Of a stretch of 58,030 bases of DNA, positions 44,024-53,959 are shown piece by piece (the stretch's first letter is position 1; each line of letters begins with the position of its first letter). The translations under genes were made by a program, and so were the position numbers. Under the pieces are notes generated by a model. The model was not told the DNA's origin, made no database searches, and worked only from the letters and a program-made list of their open reading frames with translations. The DNA is from Actinomycetes bacterium (GTDB lineage Bacteria; Actinomycetota; Acidimicrobiia; Acidimicrobiales; RAAP-2): contig JAJZAC010000003.1 in NCBI GenBank assembly GCA_021799615.1, positions 1-58,030 of the forward strand. The letters run 5' to 3'.

Positions 44024-44701
44024 ATGAACGGTTTGGACCTGGCCATCCTCGGCCTCCTCCACGAGCAGGAGCTCCACGGCTACGAGATCCGGCGGCGCCT
44101 GCGGGACGACCTCGGACTGTTCGCCAACATCTCCTTCGGCTCCCTCTACCCGGCCCTGTCCCGGCTCGAGCGGGCGGGACTGGTCGTCACCGCCACGGAC
44201 GAGGTGCGTGCCGGGCGTGCCGCCATCCCGCTGACCGGCTCGCTGGGCGGGGAACGGGCCGTCCTGCGGGCTCGACGGACGTCGGGGGGGCGCGCTCCCG
44301 CGTCGCGGCGGTCGCGCAAGGTGTACCGGATCACCGAGGCCGGCCGGGCCCAGTTCGCCCGGCTCCTCGAGGACCCGGCCCAGGCCGCCACGGACGACGA
44401 CCACGGCTTCGGGCTCCGTCTGGCCTTCGCCCGCCACCTCTCCCCCGGCGCCCGGCTCGGGCTCCTCGAGCGGCGACGGGCCCAGCTGGCCGAGCGCCTG
44501 GCCGCGGAGACGGCGCGCGCCGGCGGCACCGGGCTCGACGCCTACACCCGCTCGCTGGCCCAGCACGCCTCCGAGGCGACCGAGCGGGACATCTCCTGGC
44601 TGGACCACCTGATCGAGGTCGAGCGGCTCGGCCTCGGGGACACGACCGCCTCGCACACACCAGCGCCGGATCCGGCGACAACGAAGGGAAGCAACCCATG
44701 A
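44024..44701 (+). CDS. PadR-family transcriptional regulator
   Basis: A 225-residue regulator. The N-terminal winged helix reads [26 protein letters not shown] ... [17 protein letters not shown] (residues 1-60). An insert of about 45 residues (Gly/Arg-rich) splits the wing before [13 protein letters not shown], and a C-terminal helical dimerisation domain follows. The TATCAT at 7 bases supports a leaderless start at 44024; ATG 44015 and GTG 44021 are in frame. It overlaps ino1 by 4 bases, the same pairing as in mycobacteria, so it probably controls inositol synthesis and itself. Confidence 0.88.
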   Translation: MNGLDLAILGLLHEQELHGYEIRRRLRDDLGLFANISFGSLYPALSRLERAGLVVTATDEVRAGRAAIPLTGSLGGERAVLRARRTSGGRAPASRRSRKVYRITEAGRAQFARLLEDPAQAATDDDHGFGLRLAFARHLSPGARLGLLERRRAQLAERLAAETARAGGTGLDAYTRSLAQHASEATERDISWLDHLIEVERLGLGDTTASHTPAPDPATTKGSNP

Positions 44702-45795
44702 GCAAGATCCGAGTGGCCATCGCCGGCGTGGGCAACTGCGCCAGCTCCCTGATCCAGGGGGTCGAGTACTACCACGACGCGGATCCGAACGATACGGTCC
44801 CCGGGCTGATGCACGTGGTGCTCGGCGACTACCATGTCGCCGACCTGGAGTTCGTGGCCGCGTTCGACGCCGATGCCACCAAGGTCGGCACCGACCTGGG
44901 CAAGGCCATCTTCGCCGGCCAGAACAACACCGTCCGGTTCGCCACCGTCGGCGACCTCGGGGTCACCGTCCAGCGGGGTCCCACCCTCGACGGTTTCGGC
45001 ACCTACTACCGCCAGGTCGTCGAGGAGTCGCCCGCCGAGCCCGTCGACGTGGCCGACGCCCTCCGCCAGGCCCGGGCCGACGTGCTGGTGAGCTACCTGC
45101 CCGTCGGCTCCGAGGAGGCGCAGCGCCACTACGCGACGGCCGCCCTCGAGGCGGGGGTCGCCTTCGTGAACGCCATCCCCGTCTTCATCGCCTCCGATCC
45201 CGAGTGGGCTCGCCGGTTCACCGAGGCGGGCGTGCCCATCGTCGGCGACGACATCAAGAGCCAGGTCGGCTCGACGATCGTCCACCGGATCCTCACCCGG
45301 CTCTTCGAGGACCGGGGTCTGGCGCTCGACCACACCTACCAGCTGAACGTCGGCGGGAACATGGACTTCAAGAACATGCTCGAGCGGGCGCGGTTGGAGT
45401 CGAAGAAGATCTCGAAGACCCAGGCGGTGACCAGCCAGATCGAGCACGCCACCCTGGCCGACGACGACGTCCACATCGGGCCGTCGGACCACGTGCCGTG
45501 GCTGGCCGACCGGAAGTGGGCCTACATCCGCATGGAGGGCCGGAACTTCGGTGACGTACCCCTCAACCTCGAGCTCAAGCTGGAGGTGTGGGACTCGCCG
45601 AACTCGGCGGGTGTGATCATCGACGCCGTCCGGTGCGCCAAGCTGGCCCTGGACCGCGGCATCGGCGGCCCGCTCCTGGGCCCGAGCGCCTACTTCATGA
45701 AGTCGCCGCCGGTCCAGTACCACGACGACGTCGCCCACGAGATGGTGGAGGCCTTCGCCGGCGGCGATCCGGGCCCCACCTGGCCGGCGGGCTGA
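44698..45795 (+). CDS. ino1: Inositol-3-phosphate synthase
   Basis: A 365-residue NAD-dependent enzyme that converts glucose-6-phosphate to inositol-phosphate. Inositol is needed for phosphatidylinositol and mycothiol in actinobacteria. It has [17 protein letters not shown] at the N-terminus (Rossmann GxGxxxSS variant), NAIPVFIA (about 157), [15 protein letters not shown] (about 183) and [12 protein letters not shown] (about 217). The length matches actinobacterial Ino1. Its substrate comes from the sugar phosphate pool that pgi (19205) also uses. Confidence 0.95.
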   Translation: MSKIRVAIAGVGNCASSLIQGVEYYHDADPNDTVPGLMHVVLGDYHVADLEFVAAFDADATKVGTDLGKAIFAGQNNTVRFATVGDLGVTVQRGPTLDGFGTYYRQVVEESPAEPVDVADALRQARADVLVSYLPVGSEEAQRHYATAALEAGVAFVNAIPVFIASDPEWARRFTEAGVPIVGDDIKSQVGSTIVHRILTRLFEDRGLALDHTYQLNVGGNMDFKNMLERARLESKKISKTQAVTSQIEHATLADDDVHIGPSDHVPWLADRKWAYIRMEGRNFGDVPLNLELKLEVWDSPNSAGVIIDAVRCAKLALDRGIGGPLLGPSAYFMKSPPVQYHDDVAHEMVEAFAGGDPGPTWPAG

Positions 45796-45822
45796 GCCGG
45801 GGGCCGGTCCGGCCTCCCGGAG

Positions 45823-47259
45823 TCAGTCGGCCTGCCCGGACTGACCCGCCCGCCCGGACTGACCGGCCCGCTCCGCCGAGCCCGCCTGCCCGGACCACCA
45901 GGCCTCCAACCGCCTGCGGGCCTCGGCCTCGCCGAGGGGACCCTCCTCCATGCGGAGGTCGAGCAGGAACGCCAGCGCCCGGCCCACGTCGCGACCGGGC
46001 CCGACCCCCAGCACCTCCATCACCCGGGTGCCGTCGAGGTCCGGCCGGATGGCGTCGAGCTCCTCCTGGGCCCGCAGCTCGGCGATGCGGGCCTCCAGCT
46101 CGTCCATCCGGCGTGCCAGGGCCCGGGCCTTGGCCGCGTTCCGGGTGGTGCAGTCGCACCGGGTCAACTCGTTCAGGCGGTCGAGCAGCGGACCGGCGTC
46201 CCGCACATAGCGGCGCACGGCCCGGTCCGTCCACCCCAGCCGGTAGGTGTGGAAGCGCAGGTGGAGGTTGACCAGCTCGGCGACCACCTCGATGTCGGCG
46301 TTGGGGTAGCGCAGGGCGGTCATCCGCTCCCTGGTCATCCGGGCGCCCACCACCTCGTGGTGGTGGAACGACACCCCGCCGCGGTCGAACGACCGGGTCC
46401 GGGGCTTGCCCACGTCGTGGAAGAGCGCGGCCAGCCGCAGCAGGCGATCGGGACTGGTCTTGTCCACCACGGCCAAGGTGTGGGCCAGGACGTCCTTGTG
46501 TCGGTGGATCGGGTCCTGCTCCAACGCGAGGGCCGGCAGCTCGGGGAGGAACTCGCCGGCCAGGCCCGTCCGGACCACGAACCACAGGGCGACCGACGGG
46601 CGGGGGACCATCAGGATCTTGTCCAGCTCGTCCCGGATCCGTTCGGGCGAGACGATGGCCAGGCGGGCGTGCCCGGCCTCCACCGCCGCCACCAGGGCCG
46701 GATCGGGCTCGAGCTCCAGTCGGGCCACGAAGCGGGCCGCCCGCAGCATCCGCAGGGGGTCGTCGCCGAACGATTCCGCCGGGTCGAGCGGCGTCCGCAG
46801 CCGGTGCGCTGCCAGGTCGTCCAGTCCGCCGTACGGGTCGATCAGCTCGAGATCGGGCAGGCGGAGGGCCATGGCGTTGACGGTGAAGTCCCGCCTGGCG
46901 AGGTCGTCCTCCACCCGGTCACCGAAGCGGACGGCCGGCTTGCGCGAGTCCGGCTGGTACGCCTCGGCCCGGTGGGTGGTGATCTCGAGCCGCCGCCCGG
47001 CGTGCAGGCACCCGATGGTGCCGAACCGCTTGCCCTGTGTCCACACCGCGTCGGCCCAGCCGGAGACGATCGCCTCGATCCGGTCGGGCCGGGCGTCGGT
47101 GGTGAAGTCGAGGTCGCCCTCGTCGGCGCCGGAGGTCGCCCCGACGATGGCGTCACGCACCGACCCGCCCACCAGGTAGAGGGCATGGCCGGCGTCGGCG
47201 AATCTCGTCGCCAGGTCGGTCGACGCCTCGACGAGCGACTCCAATCGCGCGGGCAGCAC
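45823..47259 (-). CDS. pcnA: CCA tRNA nucleotidyltransferase
   Basis: A 478-residue class II nucleotidyltransferase that adds or repairs the tRNA 3' CCA. LYLVGGSVRDAIVG (about 28-41) and DLDFTTDARPD (about 52) form the catalytic motif, RRDFTVNAMALRL (about 120) the second, and an HD domain (LFHDVGKP, about 275) with phosphohydrolase character follows. The C-terminus has a short Ser/Gln/Gly/Arg repeat. GTG 47259 lies 7 bases after TACCCT (47272-47267), indicating leaderless translation. Confidence 0.93.
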   Translation of the reverse strand: MLPARLESLVEASTDLATRFADAGHALYLVGGSVRDAIVGATSGADEGDLDFTTDARPDRIEAIVSGWADAVWTQGKRFGTIGCLHAGRRLEITTHRAEAYQPDSRKPAVRFGDRVEDDLARRDFTVNAMALRLPDLELIDPYGGLDDLAAHRLRTPLDPAESFGDDPLRMLRAARFVARLELEPDPALVAAVEAGHARLAIVSPERIRDELDKILMVPRPSVALWFVVRTGLAGEFLPELPALALEQDPIHRHKDVLAHTLAVVDKTSPDRLLRLAALFHDVGKPRTRSFDRGGVSFHHHEVVGARMTRERMTALRYPNADIEVVAELVNLHLRFHTYRLGWTDRAVRRYVRDAGPLLDRLNELTRCDCTTRNAAKARALARRMDELEARIAELRAQEELDAIRPDLDGTRVMEVLGVGPGRDVGRALAFLLDLRMEEGPLGEAEARRRLEAWWSGQAGSAERAGQSGRAGQSGQAD

Positions 47260-47300
47260 GCCGCTGAGGGTAGTGCGCCTGACGTAGGCTGCCCGTCGAG

Positions 47301-49517
47301 GTGGACCGGGAACGAGGCGATGCACGCCCGACGCGCAGCGGCTCCGGCGAGGGGCCCGGCTGCGGGGACGGGCCGGCCCCGGCACCCGGGGTGGCGACCT
47401 CCCGGGGTCCGGCGCGCCACCGGCGCGGCGCGTTGGCCCGCACCCTCCGCCTGGTCGTCGTCGCCGGGATCGCCGCGCTTCCTCTTGCCGCGCCGGTGCC
47501 TGGGGCCGCGGCCCCGGCGGCGCCCCCGGCCCACGACCCGCTCGTCCTGACGTCCCAGTCGACCTGGATCGGACCCGGCCAGACGTTCGACGTCCAGCTG
47601 GCCACCGGCACCGGCGCCCCGCCGGTGGCCGACCGGGGACTCGCCGTCGCCGTCTACCCGTGCCTCCACACCCGCTCGGACTTCGACGAGACGGTGACCG
47701 CCACGTCCCTCCCCGGGAGCCCCGAGGCCGAGACGTCGGCGCCGCTCCGGTGGACCAGCCTGCCGGTGACGGGGACGCAGGGGGCCGACCTGCGCGTCGC
47801 CGTCACCGTCGACGGCCCCTCGGTCGGGACCGCACCGCCGCCGCCGGGCACCTCGTTCGCCGCCGGGCTCAGCTGCCACGTGGCCGACGGCGGCGTCTTC
47901 CCCGTGCGCATCTCCCTCGTGGACCTCCGGTCCGGGTCCGACGTCGGCGGCTTCGTCACCCATCTCGTCTACCTGTCCTCCCCGGGGAGCCAGCCGCTCC
48001 GCACGGCGGTCGTGCTCCCGGTCGCCACCACCGTGACCGCGGCACCGACGGTGACCGGGCCCCGGGCCATCGAGCCGTCCGCCGCCCTCGGTCGGGTGCC
48101 GTCCGCCGCCCTCGACGGTCTCGAGACCTCGGTGGCCGACGTGACCGCGTCGAGCGTGCCGCTCACCCTGGACGTGTCTCCCCAGACGGTCCAGGCGCTC
48201 GCCGGGTCGGGACGCCAGCGCGCCGTCACCACCCTGGCCCAGCTCTCGTCCGACCCGAACGTCGAGATGCCGGCGCCCGGCTACGTCCCCGTCGACGCCG
48301 CCTCGCTCGTGCGGGCCGGCGTCGGCTCGGAGCTCACGGTCCAGGTCCAGCAGGGCACGCAGGTGCTGCGCTCGGCCGGGTTCCACGTCGCCCAGCCGGG
48401 TCCGGGGAGCGCCGCCACCTGGATCGGTTCGGGGACCATGGACACGCCCGCCCTCGATGCCCTGGCCGCCCTCGGGTATCGGACGATCGTGGTGCCCGAG
48501 GGCGACCTGCGCCCGGCCACCAGCGCCGGGGGGGGCTCCACGTCACCGCCGGTCACGGTGGGAACCGGGCACGGGACGGTCACCCTCCTCGGCGCCTCCG
48601 CCGACCTCACCCAGCGCTTCACCGGGCGCGACCCGGTTCTCGCCGCCCACCAGCTCCTGGCGGAGCTGACCCAGATCTACCTGGAGGCGCCCAACCTGGT
48701 CCGGTCACGATCGGTCGTGGCCATGCCGCCGGTGGGGTGGGCACCGGAGCCGGCGTTCGTCCAGACCCTGCTGGCCGGTCTGCTGCACAATCCGGCGGTC
48801 GCCGCCGTCACGGTCACGGGTGCCGAGCGCGCGGTACCGGCGGTGCCCGGGAGCGTCACCGGCGGGCAGCCCCCGCCCGTCCCCGGCCCGGCCATCGCCG
48901 CCGCCCGCTCCCGGCTCGACAGCTTCGCCGCCGCCGTCCCGGCGACCGCCGCCGCTCCCGACGGCAAGCCGCTGGTGGCCCAGCTCCGGCAGCTGCGCCT
49001 GGCCGGCGAAGCGGCCGCGCTCCGGCCCGGAGAACAGAGCGCCGTCCTGCGCGCCGCCGACCGGGCGCTCACCGCCCAGATCGACCAGATGGGTGTGGCG
49101 CTCGGCCAGTCGATCACCCTCACGGCACGCAAGGGAAGGATCCCCGTCACCCTGGTGAACGACGCCGGCTACCCGGTGACGGGGACGCTCAGCCTCACCA
49201 GCGACAAGCTCCTCTTCTCGTCGGGGACCACCCGGCTGTCCCTCCGGGGGGTCACCCTCAACCGGGCAAACAACGTCGTCTACGTCTCGGTGGAGGCCCG
49301 TGCCTCGGGCGAGTTCCGGGTGGGCGTCGTCTTCACCGCGCCCGCCGGCAGGCTGACGCTGGCCAGCGGGACCGTCGTCGTCCGCAGTACAGCCACGTCG
49401 TACGTCGGGATCGTGCTCTCGCTGGGAGCCATCGCCGTGCTCCTCGGGTGGTGGTTCCGCACCGCCCGGCGGTCCCGCGGCGGCGACGGGGACCCCGAAC
49501 CGTCCCCGGCGCCATGA
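47301..49517 (+). CDS. Secreted/membrane-anchored DUF6049-like protein upstream of murJ
   Basis: A 738-residue protein: basic N-terminus, signal-like helix (LVVVAGIAALPLAAPVPGAA, about 51-70), a large extracytoplasmic region of beta-rich domains, and a C-terminal TM anchor (YVGIVLSLGAIAVLLGWWF) with a short basic tail. Its position directly before murJ and 3' of divergent pcnA matches the mycobacterial Rv3909 position, whose family is DUF6049. A role with MurJ in cell-wall precursor handling is inferred. TAGGCT lies 10 bases before GTG 47301. It overlaps murJ by 4 bases. Confidence 0.78.
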   Translation: MDRERGDARPTRSGSGEGPGCGDGPAPAPGVATSRGPARHRRGALARTLRLVVVAGIAALPLAAPVPGAAAPAAPPAHDPLVLTSQSTWIGPGQTFDVQLATGTGAPPVADRGLAVAVYPCLHTRSDFDETVTATSLPGSPEAETSAPLRWTSLPVTGTQGADLRVAVTVDGPSVGTAPPPPGTSFAAGLSCHVADGGVFPVRISLVDLRSGSDVGGFVTHLVYLSSPGSQPLRTAVVLPVATTVTAAPTVTGPRAIEPSAALGRVPSAALDGLETSVADVTASSVPLTLDVSPQTVQALAGSGRQRAVTTLAQLSSDPNVEMPAPGYVPVDAASLVRAGVGSELTVQVQQGTQVLRSAGFHVAQPGPGSAATWIGSGTMDTPALDALAALGYRTIVVPEGDLRPATSAGGGSTSPPVTVGTGHGTVTLLGASADLTQRFTGRDPVLAAHQLLAELTQIYLEAPNLVRSRSVVAMPPVGWAPEPAFVQTLLAGLLHNPAVAAVTVTGAERAVPAVPGSVTGGQPPPVPGPAIAAARSRLDSFAAAVPATAAAPDGKPLVAQLRQLRLAGEAAALRPGEQSAVLRAADRALTAQIDQMGVALGQSITLTARKGRIPVTLVNDAGYPVTGTLSLTSDKLLFSSGTTRLSLRGVTLNRANNVVYVSVEARASGEFRVGVVFTAPAGRLTLASGTVVVRSTATSYVGIVLSLGAIAVLLGWWFRTARRSRGGDGDPEPSPAP

Positions 49518-51331
49518 GCGGCCGCGGGCCGGTCCCGGAGGGCCCACCCGACCCCGACGACCGGGACCCCGGCATCGAGCACGGCAGCCTGACCGGGGCG
49601 ACCGTCGGGATGGCCGTCGGCACGGCCGCGTCCCGGGCCACCGGCGTGCTCCGGGTCTTCGCCCTCACCACCGCCCTCGGCGGGACCTCCTTCGCCGACG
49701 CGTACAACCTGGCCAACACCACGCCGAACATCGTCACCGACATCGTGGTCGGCGGCGTGCTGGCCGCCACCTTCGTCCCCGTCTTCGTGGACCGGCTGGC
49801 CACCAGGCGGGCCGCGGAGGCGTGGCGGGCCATCTCCGCGGTGACGACGGCCACCGTCATGCTGCTGGTCGTCGCCACCGTCGCCTTCTGGTTCGCCGCT
49901 CCGGCCATCATCTCGCTCTACACGGTGGCCAACCACGCCCCCGACGTCCGCCAGCAGCAGGCCATGGCCGTCACCCTGCTGCGGTGGTTCGTACCCCAAC
50001 TCACGTGCTACGGCCTCATCGCCCTGTTCAGCGCGCTCCTGAACGCCCGCCGCCGCTTCGCCGCCCCCATGTTCGTGGCCATCGCCAACAACCTGGTGGT
50101 CATCGTCGTCCTCCTGTGGTTCCACGCGATCCTGCCCCACCCGACCCTGTCGTCGGTGGCCGCCCACCACTCGGCGCTGGTCGTCCTCGCCTTCGGCACC
50201 ACCCTCGGCGTCGTCGCCCAGACCGCCCTGCTGGCACCCTCGCTGCGCCGGGCACGGCTGCACGTCCACTTCCGGTTCGAGCCGGGTCACGAAGCCATGC
50301 GGACGATCGTCCGCCTGGCCGGCTGGACCTTCGGGATCGTGGCCGCCAACCAGGTCGCGCTGGTCGTCATCCTGGCGCTGGCCGACGGGATCCCCGCCCC
50401 CGGATCGGTGTCCGCCTATTCGTACGCGTACACGTTCTTCCAGCTCCCCTTCGGCGTGGTGGCCGTGTCGGTGATGAGCGCCGTCACCCCGGTCCTGGCC
50501 GAACGATGGGCGGTCGGCGACGTGCACGGCTTCCGGCGCCGGATGGCCCAGGGACTCCGCTCCATGCTGGCCATCATCATCCCCTCGGCCGTCGGCATGC
50601 TCGTCCTCGCCCATCCCCTCATCCAGCTGGTGCTGGCGCACGGCGCCGAGTCCCACGCCGCCGCCGCCACCGTGGCGTCGACGCTGGCCATGTTCAGCCT
50701 GGGGCTGCCGGGCTTCTGCGTCTTCCTCTACGCGGTCCGGGTGCTCCAGGCCATGCAGGACACGCGCACGGCGTTCCTGCTCTACGCGGTGGAGAACGGG
50801 GTGAACGTCGTCACCGGGCTGGCTCTGGTCGGCCCGCTCGGGGTACGGGGCCTGGCCCTGTCCCTGTCCCTCGCCTACGTGGTCGCCGGCCTCGCGTCGT
50901 TCGCCGTACTGGCCGCCCGGTTGCACGGGATCGGTGCCGACACCCTGCGCGGGCCGCTACGGCGGGTGACGGTGGCCACGGTGGCCATGGCGATCGTCGC
51001 CCTCGTCGTGGTCAACCTCTCGGCGCAGTCGACCACCGTCGCCCTGGCGCTGCGGGTCGGATCGGCCATCGGCGCCGGCTCGCTCACCTACGTCGGGGTG
51101 GCGGCGCTGCTCGGCGCGCGCGCCGAGCACCGGCGCCACCGGAACCGGTCGGGCTCCCCGCCACCCGCGCCGCACGTCCCGTCCGGCGGCGCGGCGCTCA
51201 CGCGTGTCGAGCCGTTCCGTGACAGACTCGACACCGGCCGACCCGGCCCGTCGGTCCGTGTCCTCCGCCCCCCGGGGGAGGTCCCCGATGCCCGTCCCCC
51301 GGACCGGGGTGACGTCGAGACCGAGGAGTGA
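49514..51331 (+). CDS. murJ: Lipid II flippase MurJ (MviN family)
   Basis: A 605-residue membrane protein with 14 predicted TM helices (about residues 25-520) of the MOP superfamily. It has SRATGVLRVFALTTALGGTSFADAYNLANTTPN near the N-terminus and PGFCVFLYAVRVLQAMQDTRTAF (about 395). It moves lipid II across the membrane for peptidoglycan synthesis. A charged cytoplasmic tail of about 75 residues follows, but no pseudokinase domain as in mycobacterial Rv3910. ATGA overlap with the upstream gene couples their expression. Confidence 0.92.
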   Translation: MSGRGPVPEGPPDPDDRDPGIEHGSLTGATVGMAVGTAASRATGVLRVFALTTALGGTSFADAYNLANTTPNIVTDIVVGGVLAATFVPVFVDRLATRRAAEAWRAISAVTTATVMLLVVATVAFWFAAPAIISLYTVANHAPDVRQQQAMAVTLLRWFVPQLTCYGLIALFSALLNARRRFAAPMFVAIANNLVVIVVLLWFHAILPHPTLSSVAAHHSALVVLAFGTTLGVVAQTALLAPSLRRARLHVHFRFEPGHEAMRTIVRLAGWTFGIVAANQVALVVILALADGIPAPGSVSAYSYAYTFFQLPFGVVAVSVMSAVTPVLAERWAVGDVHGFRRRMAQGLRSMLAIIIPSAVGMLVLAHPLIQLVLAHGAESHAAAATVASTLAMFSLGLPGFCVFLYAVRVLQAMQDTRTAFLLYAVENGVNVVTGLALVGPLGVRGLALSLSLAYVVAGLASFAVLAARLHGIGADTLRGPLRRVTVATVAMAIVALVVVNLSAQSTTVALALRVGSAIGAGSLTYVGVAALLGARAEHRRHRNRSGSPPPAPHVPSGGAALTRVEPFRDRLDTGRPGPSVRVLRPPGEVPDARPPDRGDVETEE

Positions 51332-51335
51332 GCCC

Positions 51336-52178
51336 ATGTCCCCGATCCGGGTGGTCACCGACAGCGCCGCCGACCTGACCGCCGACCTGGCCGAGGCCAA
51401 CGACATCGTCGTCGTCCCCCTCTCCATCCGCTTCGGGGAGGAGGAGTTCGTCGACGGCTCGACCCTGTCGACCGACGAGTTCTGGAAGCGCTGCGCCGAG
51501 CAACGGGACCTCCCCGAGACGTCGGCACCATCCCCCGGTGCGTTCAGCGCCGCCTTCACCGAGGCGGCCGACGCCGGATGCGACGGGGTCGTCTGCATCA
51601 CCCTCTCGGGCGGGGTGTCCGCCACCTACCAGTCGGCCCGCACCGCCGCCGAGTCGGTGGCCGACCGGATCCCCGTCGAGGTCATCGACACGCGCTCGCT
51701 CACCATGGGCCAGGGGCTCATCGTCCTCGAGGCCGCCGAGCTGGCCGCCGGGGGTGCCGGGCTCGACGAGGTGGCGGCGGCCGTGCGGGCGCTCATCCCC
51801 CGGACCACGGTGCTCGGCGTGGTGGGTACCCTCGAGCACCTGGAACGGGGCGGGCGCATCGGGGGAGCCAAGGCACTACTGGGCTCCCTCCTGTCGATCA
51901 AGCCGGTCATCCAGGTGCGCGACGGCGTGGTCGAGGAGGAGTCCAAGCAGCGCACCCGGGCCCGTTCCCTGCGCTACCTGGCCGACAAGGTCCGTGCCAG
52001 CGGCCACCTCAGCCGGCTGGCCGTGTGCGACGGTGCCGCCGAGGACATCGACGAGTTCCTGCGCCTCATCGCCGGCGTGGAGGTCGACCATCCGCTGGTG
52101 GTGGTGGACCTCGGTCCCGTGGTCGGCACCCACGCCGGTCCGGGCACGATCGGGGTGTGCATGGTGACGGCGGCCTGA
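51336..52178 (+). CDS. DegV family fatty-acid-binding protein
   Basis: A 280-residue DegV-fold protein: VVTDSAADLTADLAEA (about 5), TSAPSPGAFSAAF (about 63), ITLSGGVSATYQSAR (about 88) and GTLEHLERGGRIGGAKALLGSLLSIKP (about 164), the lipid-binding core. These proteins hand fatty acids to acyl-phosphate kinases (FakB-like). GAGGAG precedes the ATG by about 10 bases. It begins just after murJ. Confidence 0.9.
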   Translation: MSPIRVVTDSAADLTADLAEANDIVVVPLSIRFGEEEFVDGSTLSTDEFWKRCAEQRDLPETSAPSPGAFSAAFTEAADAGCDGVVCITLSGGVSATYQSARTAAESVADRIPVEVIDTRSLTMGQGLIVLEAAELAAGGAGLDEVAAAVRALIPRTTVLGVVGTLEHLERGGRIGGAKALLGSLLSIKPVIQVRDGVVEEESKQRTRARSLRYLADKVRASGHLSRLAVCDGAAEDIDEFLRLIAGVEVDHPLVVVDLGPVVGTHAGPGTIGVCMVTAA

Positions 52179-52220
52179 CCGACCGGAAGCTGCGGGAGCC
52201 CGGCGGGCTATCCTGCGACC

Positions 52221-52550
52221 ATGGACAACGTTCCCCCTCCGACCGCTGACGGCGACTGGCCGGCGCGGGCAGCAGACCTGGTGGACGCGGTCGTCGCCGT
52301 GATCCGGGACAAGGCCGTGCGCCCGGTGGCCCTGGTGGCCCGGGCCCTGGTCTTCGGCATCATCGTGCTGGTGTCCTCGCTGCTCATGGCCGTGGTGATC
52401 TCGATCGCCCTGGTCCGGATCCTGACCGTCTACGCCTTCTCCGGCAGGGTGTGGCTCGCCGACCTGGTGGTGGGCGCCGTCTTCGTGTTCCTGGGGCTCC
52501 TGGCCTGGTCCAAGCGCCGGGGTCCGGCCAGCGGAGCGACGGTCCGATGA
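52221..52550 (+). CDS. Small two-helix membrane protein upstream of trxB
   Basis: A 109-residue protein: acidic N-terminus, a likely amphipathic helix (ADLVDAVVAVIRDKAVRP), and two TM helices (about 44-70 and 80-97) with a basic end. No family is recognised with certainty. TATCCT six bases before the ATG marks a leaderless start. It overlaps trxB by 4 bases (ATGA), so it may anchor or assist the thioredoxin system. Confidence 0.72.
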   Translation: MDNVPPPTADGDWPARAADLVDAVVAVIRDKAVRPVALVARALVFGIIVLVSSLLMAVVISIALVRILTVYAFSGRVWLADLVVGAVFVFLGLLAWSKRRGPASGATVR

Positions 52551-53497
52551 CCGAGCGCCGGCAGGTCGTCATCGTCGGGTCCGGCCCTGCCGGGCTCACC
52601 GCCGCCATCTACGCGGCTCGCGCCCAACTGTCGCCGCTCGTCATCGAAGGCGAGCCGTCCTCCACCAGTGACCAGCCCGGCGGGCAGCTCATGCTCACCA
52701 CCGAGATCGAGAACTTCCCCGGCTTCGTGGACGGGATCATGGGCCCGGAACTGATGGCGTCGTTCCGGGCCCAGGCGGCCCGCTTCGGGGCCGAGTACCT
52801 GACCGCCAAGGTGACCCGGGTGGACTTCGGCGAGCGGCCGTTCCGGCTGTGGGTGGGGGACGGCGACGAGCCCACCTATCTGGCCGATGCCGTCATCGTG
52901 GCCACCGGGGCCCGCTCGCTGATGCTCGGGCTGCCCGAGGAGTCCCGCCTGCTGGGCCACGGCGTGTCGACCTGCGCCACCTGTGACGGATTCTTCTTCC
53001 GAGATCAGGACATCATGGTGGTCGGTGGCGGGGACTCGGCGCTGGAGGAGGCGCTGTTCCTCACCCGCTTCGGGCGGACCGTCACCATCGTGCACCGGCG
53101 TCACCAGTTGCGGGCCTCCAAGGTCATGCAGGAGCGGGCGTTCGCCAACGAGAAGATCGCCTTCCGCTGGAACTCGGTGGTGACCGCCATCGAGGGCGAC
53201 ACCAAGGTGGAGTCGGTCCGCCTGCGGGACACGGTGACGGGTGCGGAGGACAGCGTGCCGGTCGGCGGCCTGTTCGTCGCCATCGGCCACGAACCGAACA
53301 CCACCGTCTTCGCCGGCCAGCTCGAGCTGGAGGACAACGGCTACGTCCGGACCTTCGCTGGCACCCGGACCAGCGTCGAGGGGGTGTTCGCCTGCGGCGA
53401 CGTGCAGGACGACGAGTACCGGCAGGCCATCACCGCCGCCGGCTCGGGGTGCATGGCGGCCATCGACGTGGAACGGTGGCTCGAGTCGAAGGACTGA
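52547..53497 (+). CDS. trxB: Thioredoxin reductase
   Basis: A 316-residue FAD/NADPH enzyme that reduces thioredoxin. It has the FAD site GSGPAGLTAAIYAARA (about 11), redox centre CATCDGFFFRD (about 143), NADPH site GGGDSALEEALFLTRF (about 165) and the C-terminal GVFACGDVQDDEYRQAITAAGSG. The CATC active site is intact. It heads a trxB-trxA unit, as in other actinobacteria. Confidence 0.96.
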   Translation: MTERRQVVIVGSGPAGLTAAIYAARAQLSPLVIEGEPSSTSDQPGGQLMLTTEIENFPGFVDGIMGPELMASFRAQAARFGAEYLTAKVTRVDFGERPFRLWVGDGDEPTYLADAVIVATGARSLMLGLPEESRLLGHGVSTCATCDGFFFRDQDIMVVGGGDSALEEALFLTRFGRTVTIVHRRHQLRASKVMQERAFANEKIAFRWNSVVTAIEGDTKVESVRLRDTVTGAEDSVPVGGLFVAIGHEPNTTVFAGQLELEDNGYVRTFAGTRTSVEGVFACGDVQDDEYRQAITAAGSGCMAAIDVERWLESKD

Positions 53498-53595
53498 TCC
53501 GGGGGAGCGGGAATGGCCGGGGCCGCCGAGCGGTTCCACTAGCGTGCGCCACGGACAGCGCAGACGACCGTGCCGGTGTCGGCGAGGAGGACCCA

Positions 53596-53922
53596 GTGAG
53601 CCAGACGATCACCACCCTGAGCGACGCTAGCTTTGACGAGCATGTCAAGGGATCGGACGTTCCCGTTCTCGTGGACTTCTGGGCGGAATGGTGCGGTCCA
53701 TGCAAGATGATCGCCCCCCTGCTCGAGGAGATCGCCGCCGAGCACGAGGGCCGGGTCAGCATCGCGAAGCTCAACATCGACGACAACCTCGATGTGACCA
53801 GGCGATTCGACGTCATGAGCATCCCGACCCTCATCCTCTTCAAGGAGGGCGAGCCGGTGGCACGGATCGTCGGCGCCAAGCCCAAGGGCGCCCTCCTCCA
53901 GGAGATCACGCCGCATCTCTGA
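53596..53922 (+). CDS. trxA: Thioredoxin
   Basis: A 108-residue thioredoxin with active site WCGPCK (about 32-37) and the conserved cis-Pro in SIPTLILFK (about 77). It is reduced by TrxB and in turn reduces cytoplasmic disulphides. GTG 53596 has GAGGAGG at good spacing; a longer reading from 53449 lacks any support. TAGCGT near 53541 is a possible -10, so trxA can be expressed alone. Confidence 0.96.
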   Translation: MSQTITTLSDASFDEHVKGSDVPVLVDFWAEWCGPCKMIAPLLEEIAAEHEGRVSIAKLNIDDNLDVTRRFDVMSIPTLILFKEGEPVARIVGAKPKGALLQEITPHL

Positions 53923-53959
53923 CCCGGCGCCGGGGGATTCCGGCCCGGGGGGGGCAGCG

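Noticed and set aside
46842-48386. Reverse-strand ORF of about 514 codons across pcnA and the DUF6049 gene
   Set aside because: It is out of frame with pcnA and opposite the DUF6049 gene; its end merely resembles another frame of pcnA.
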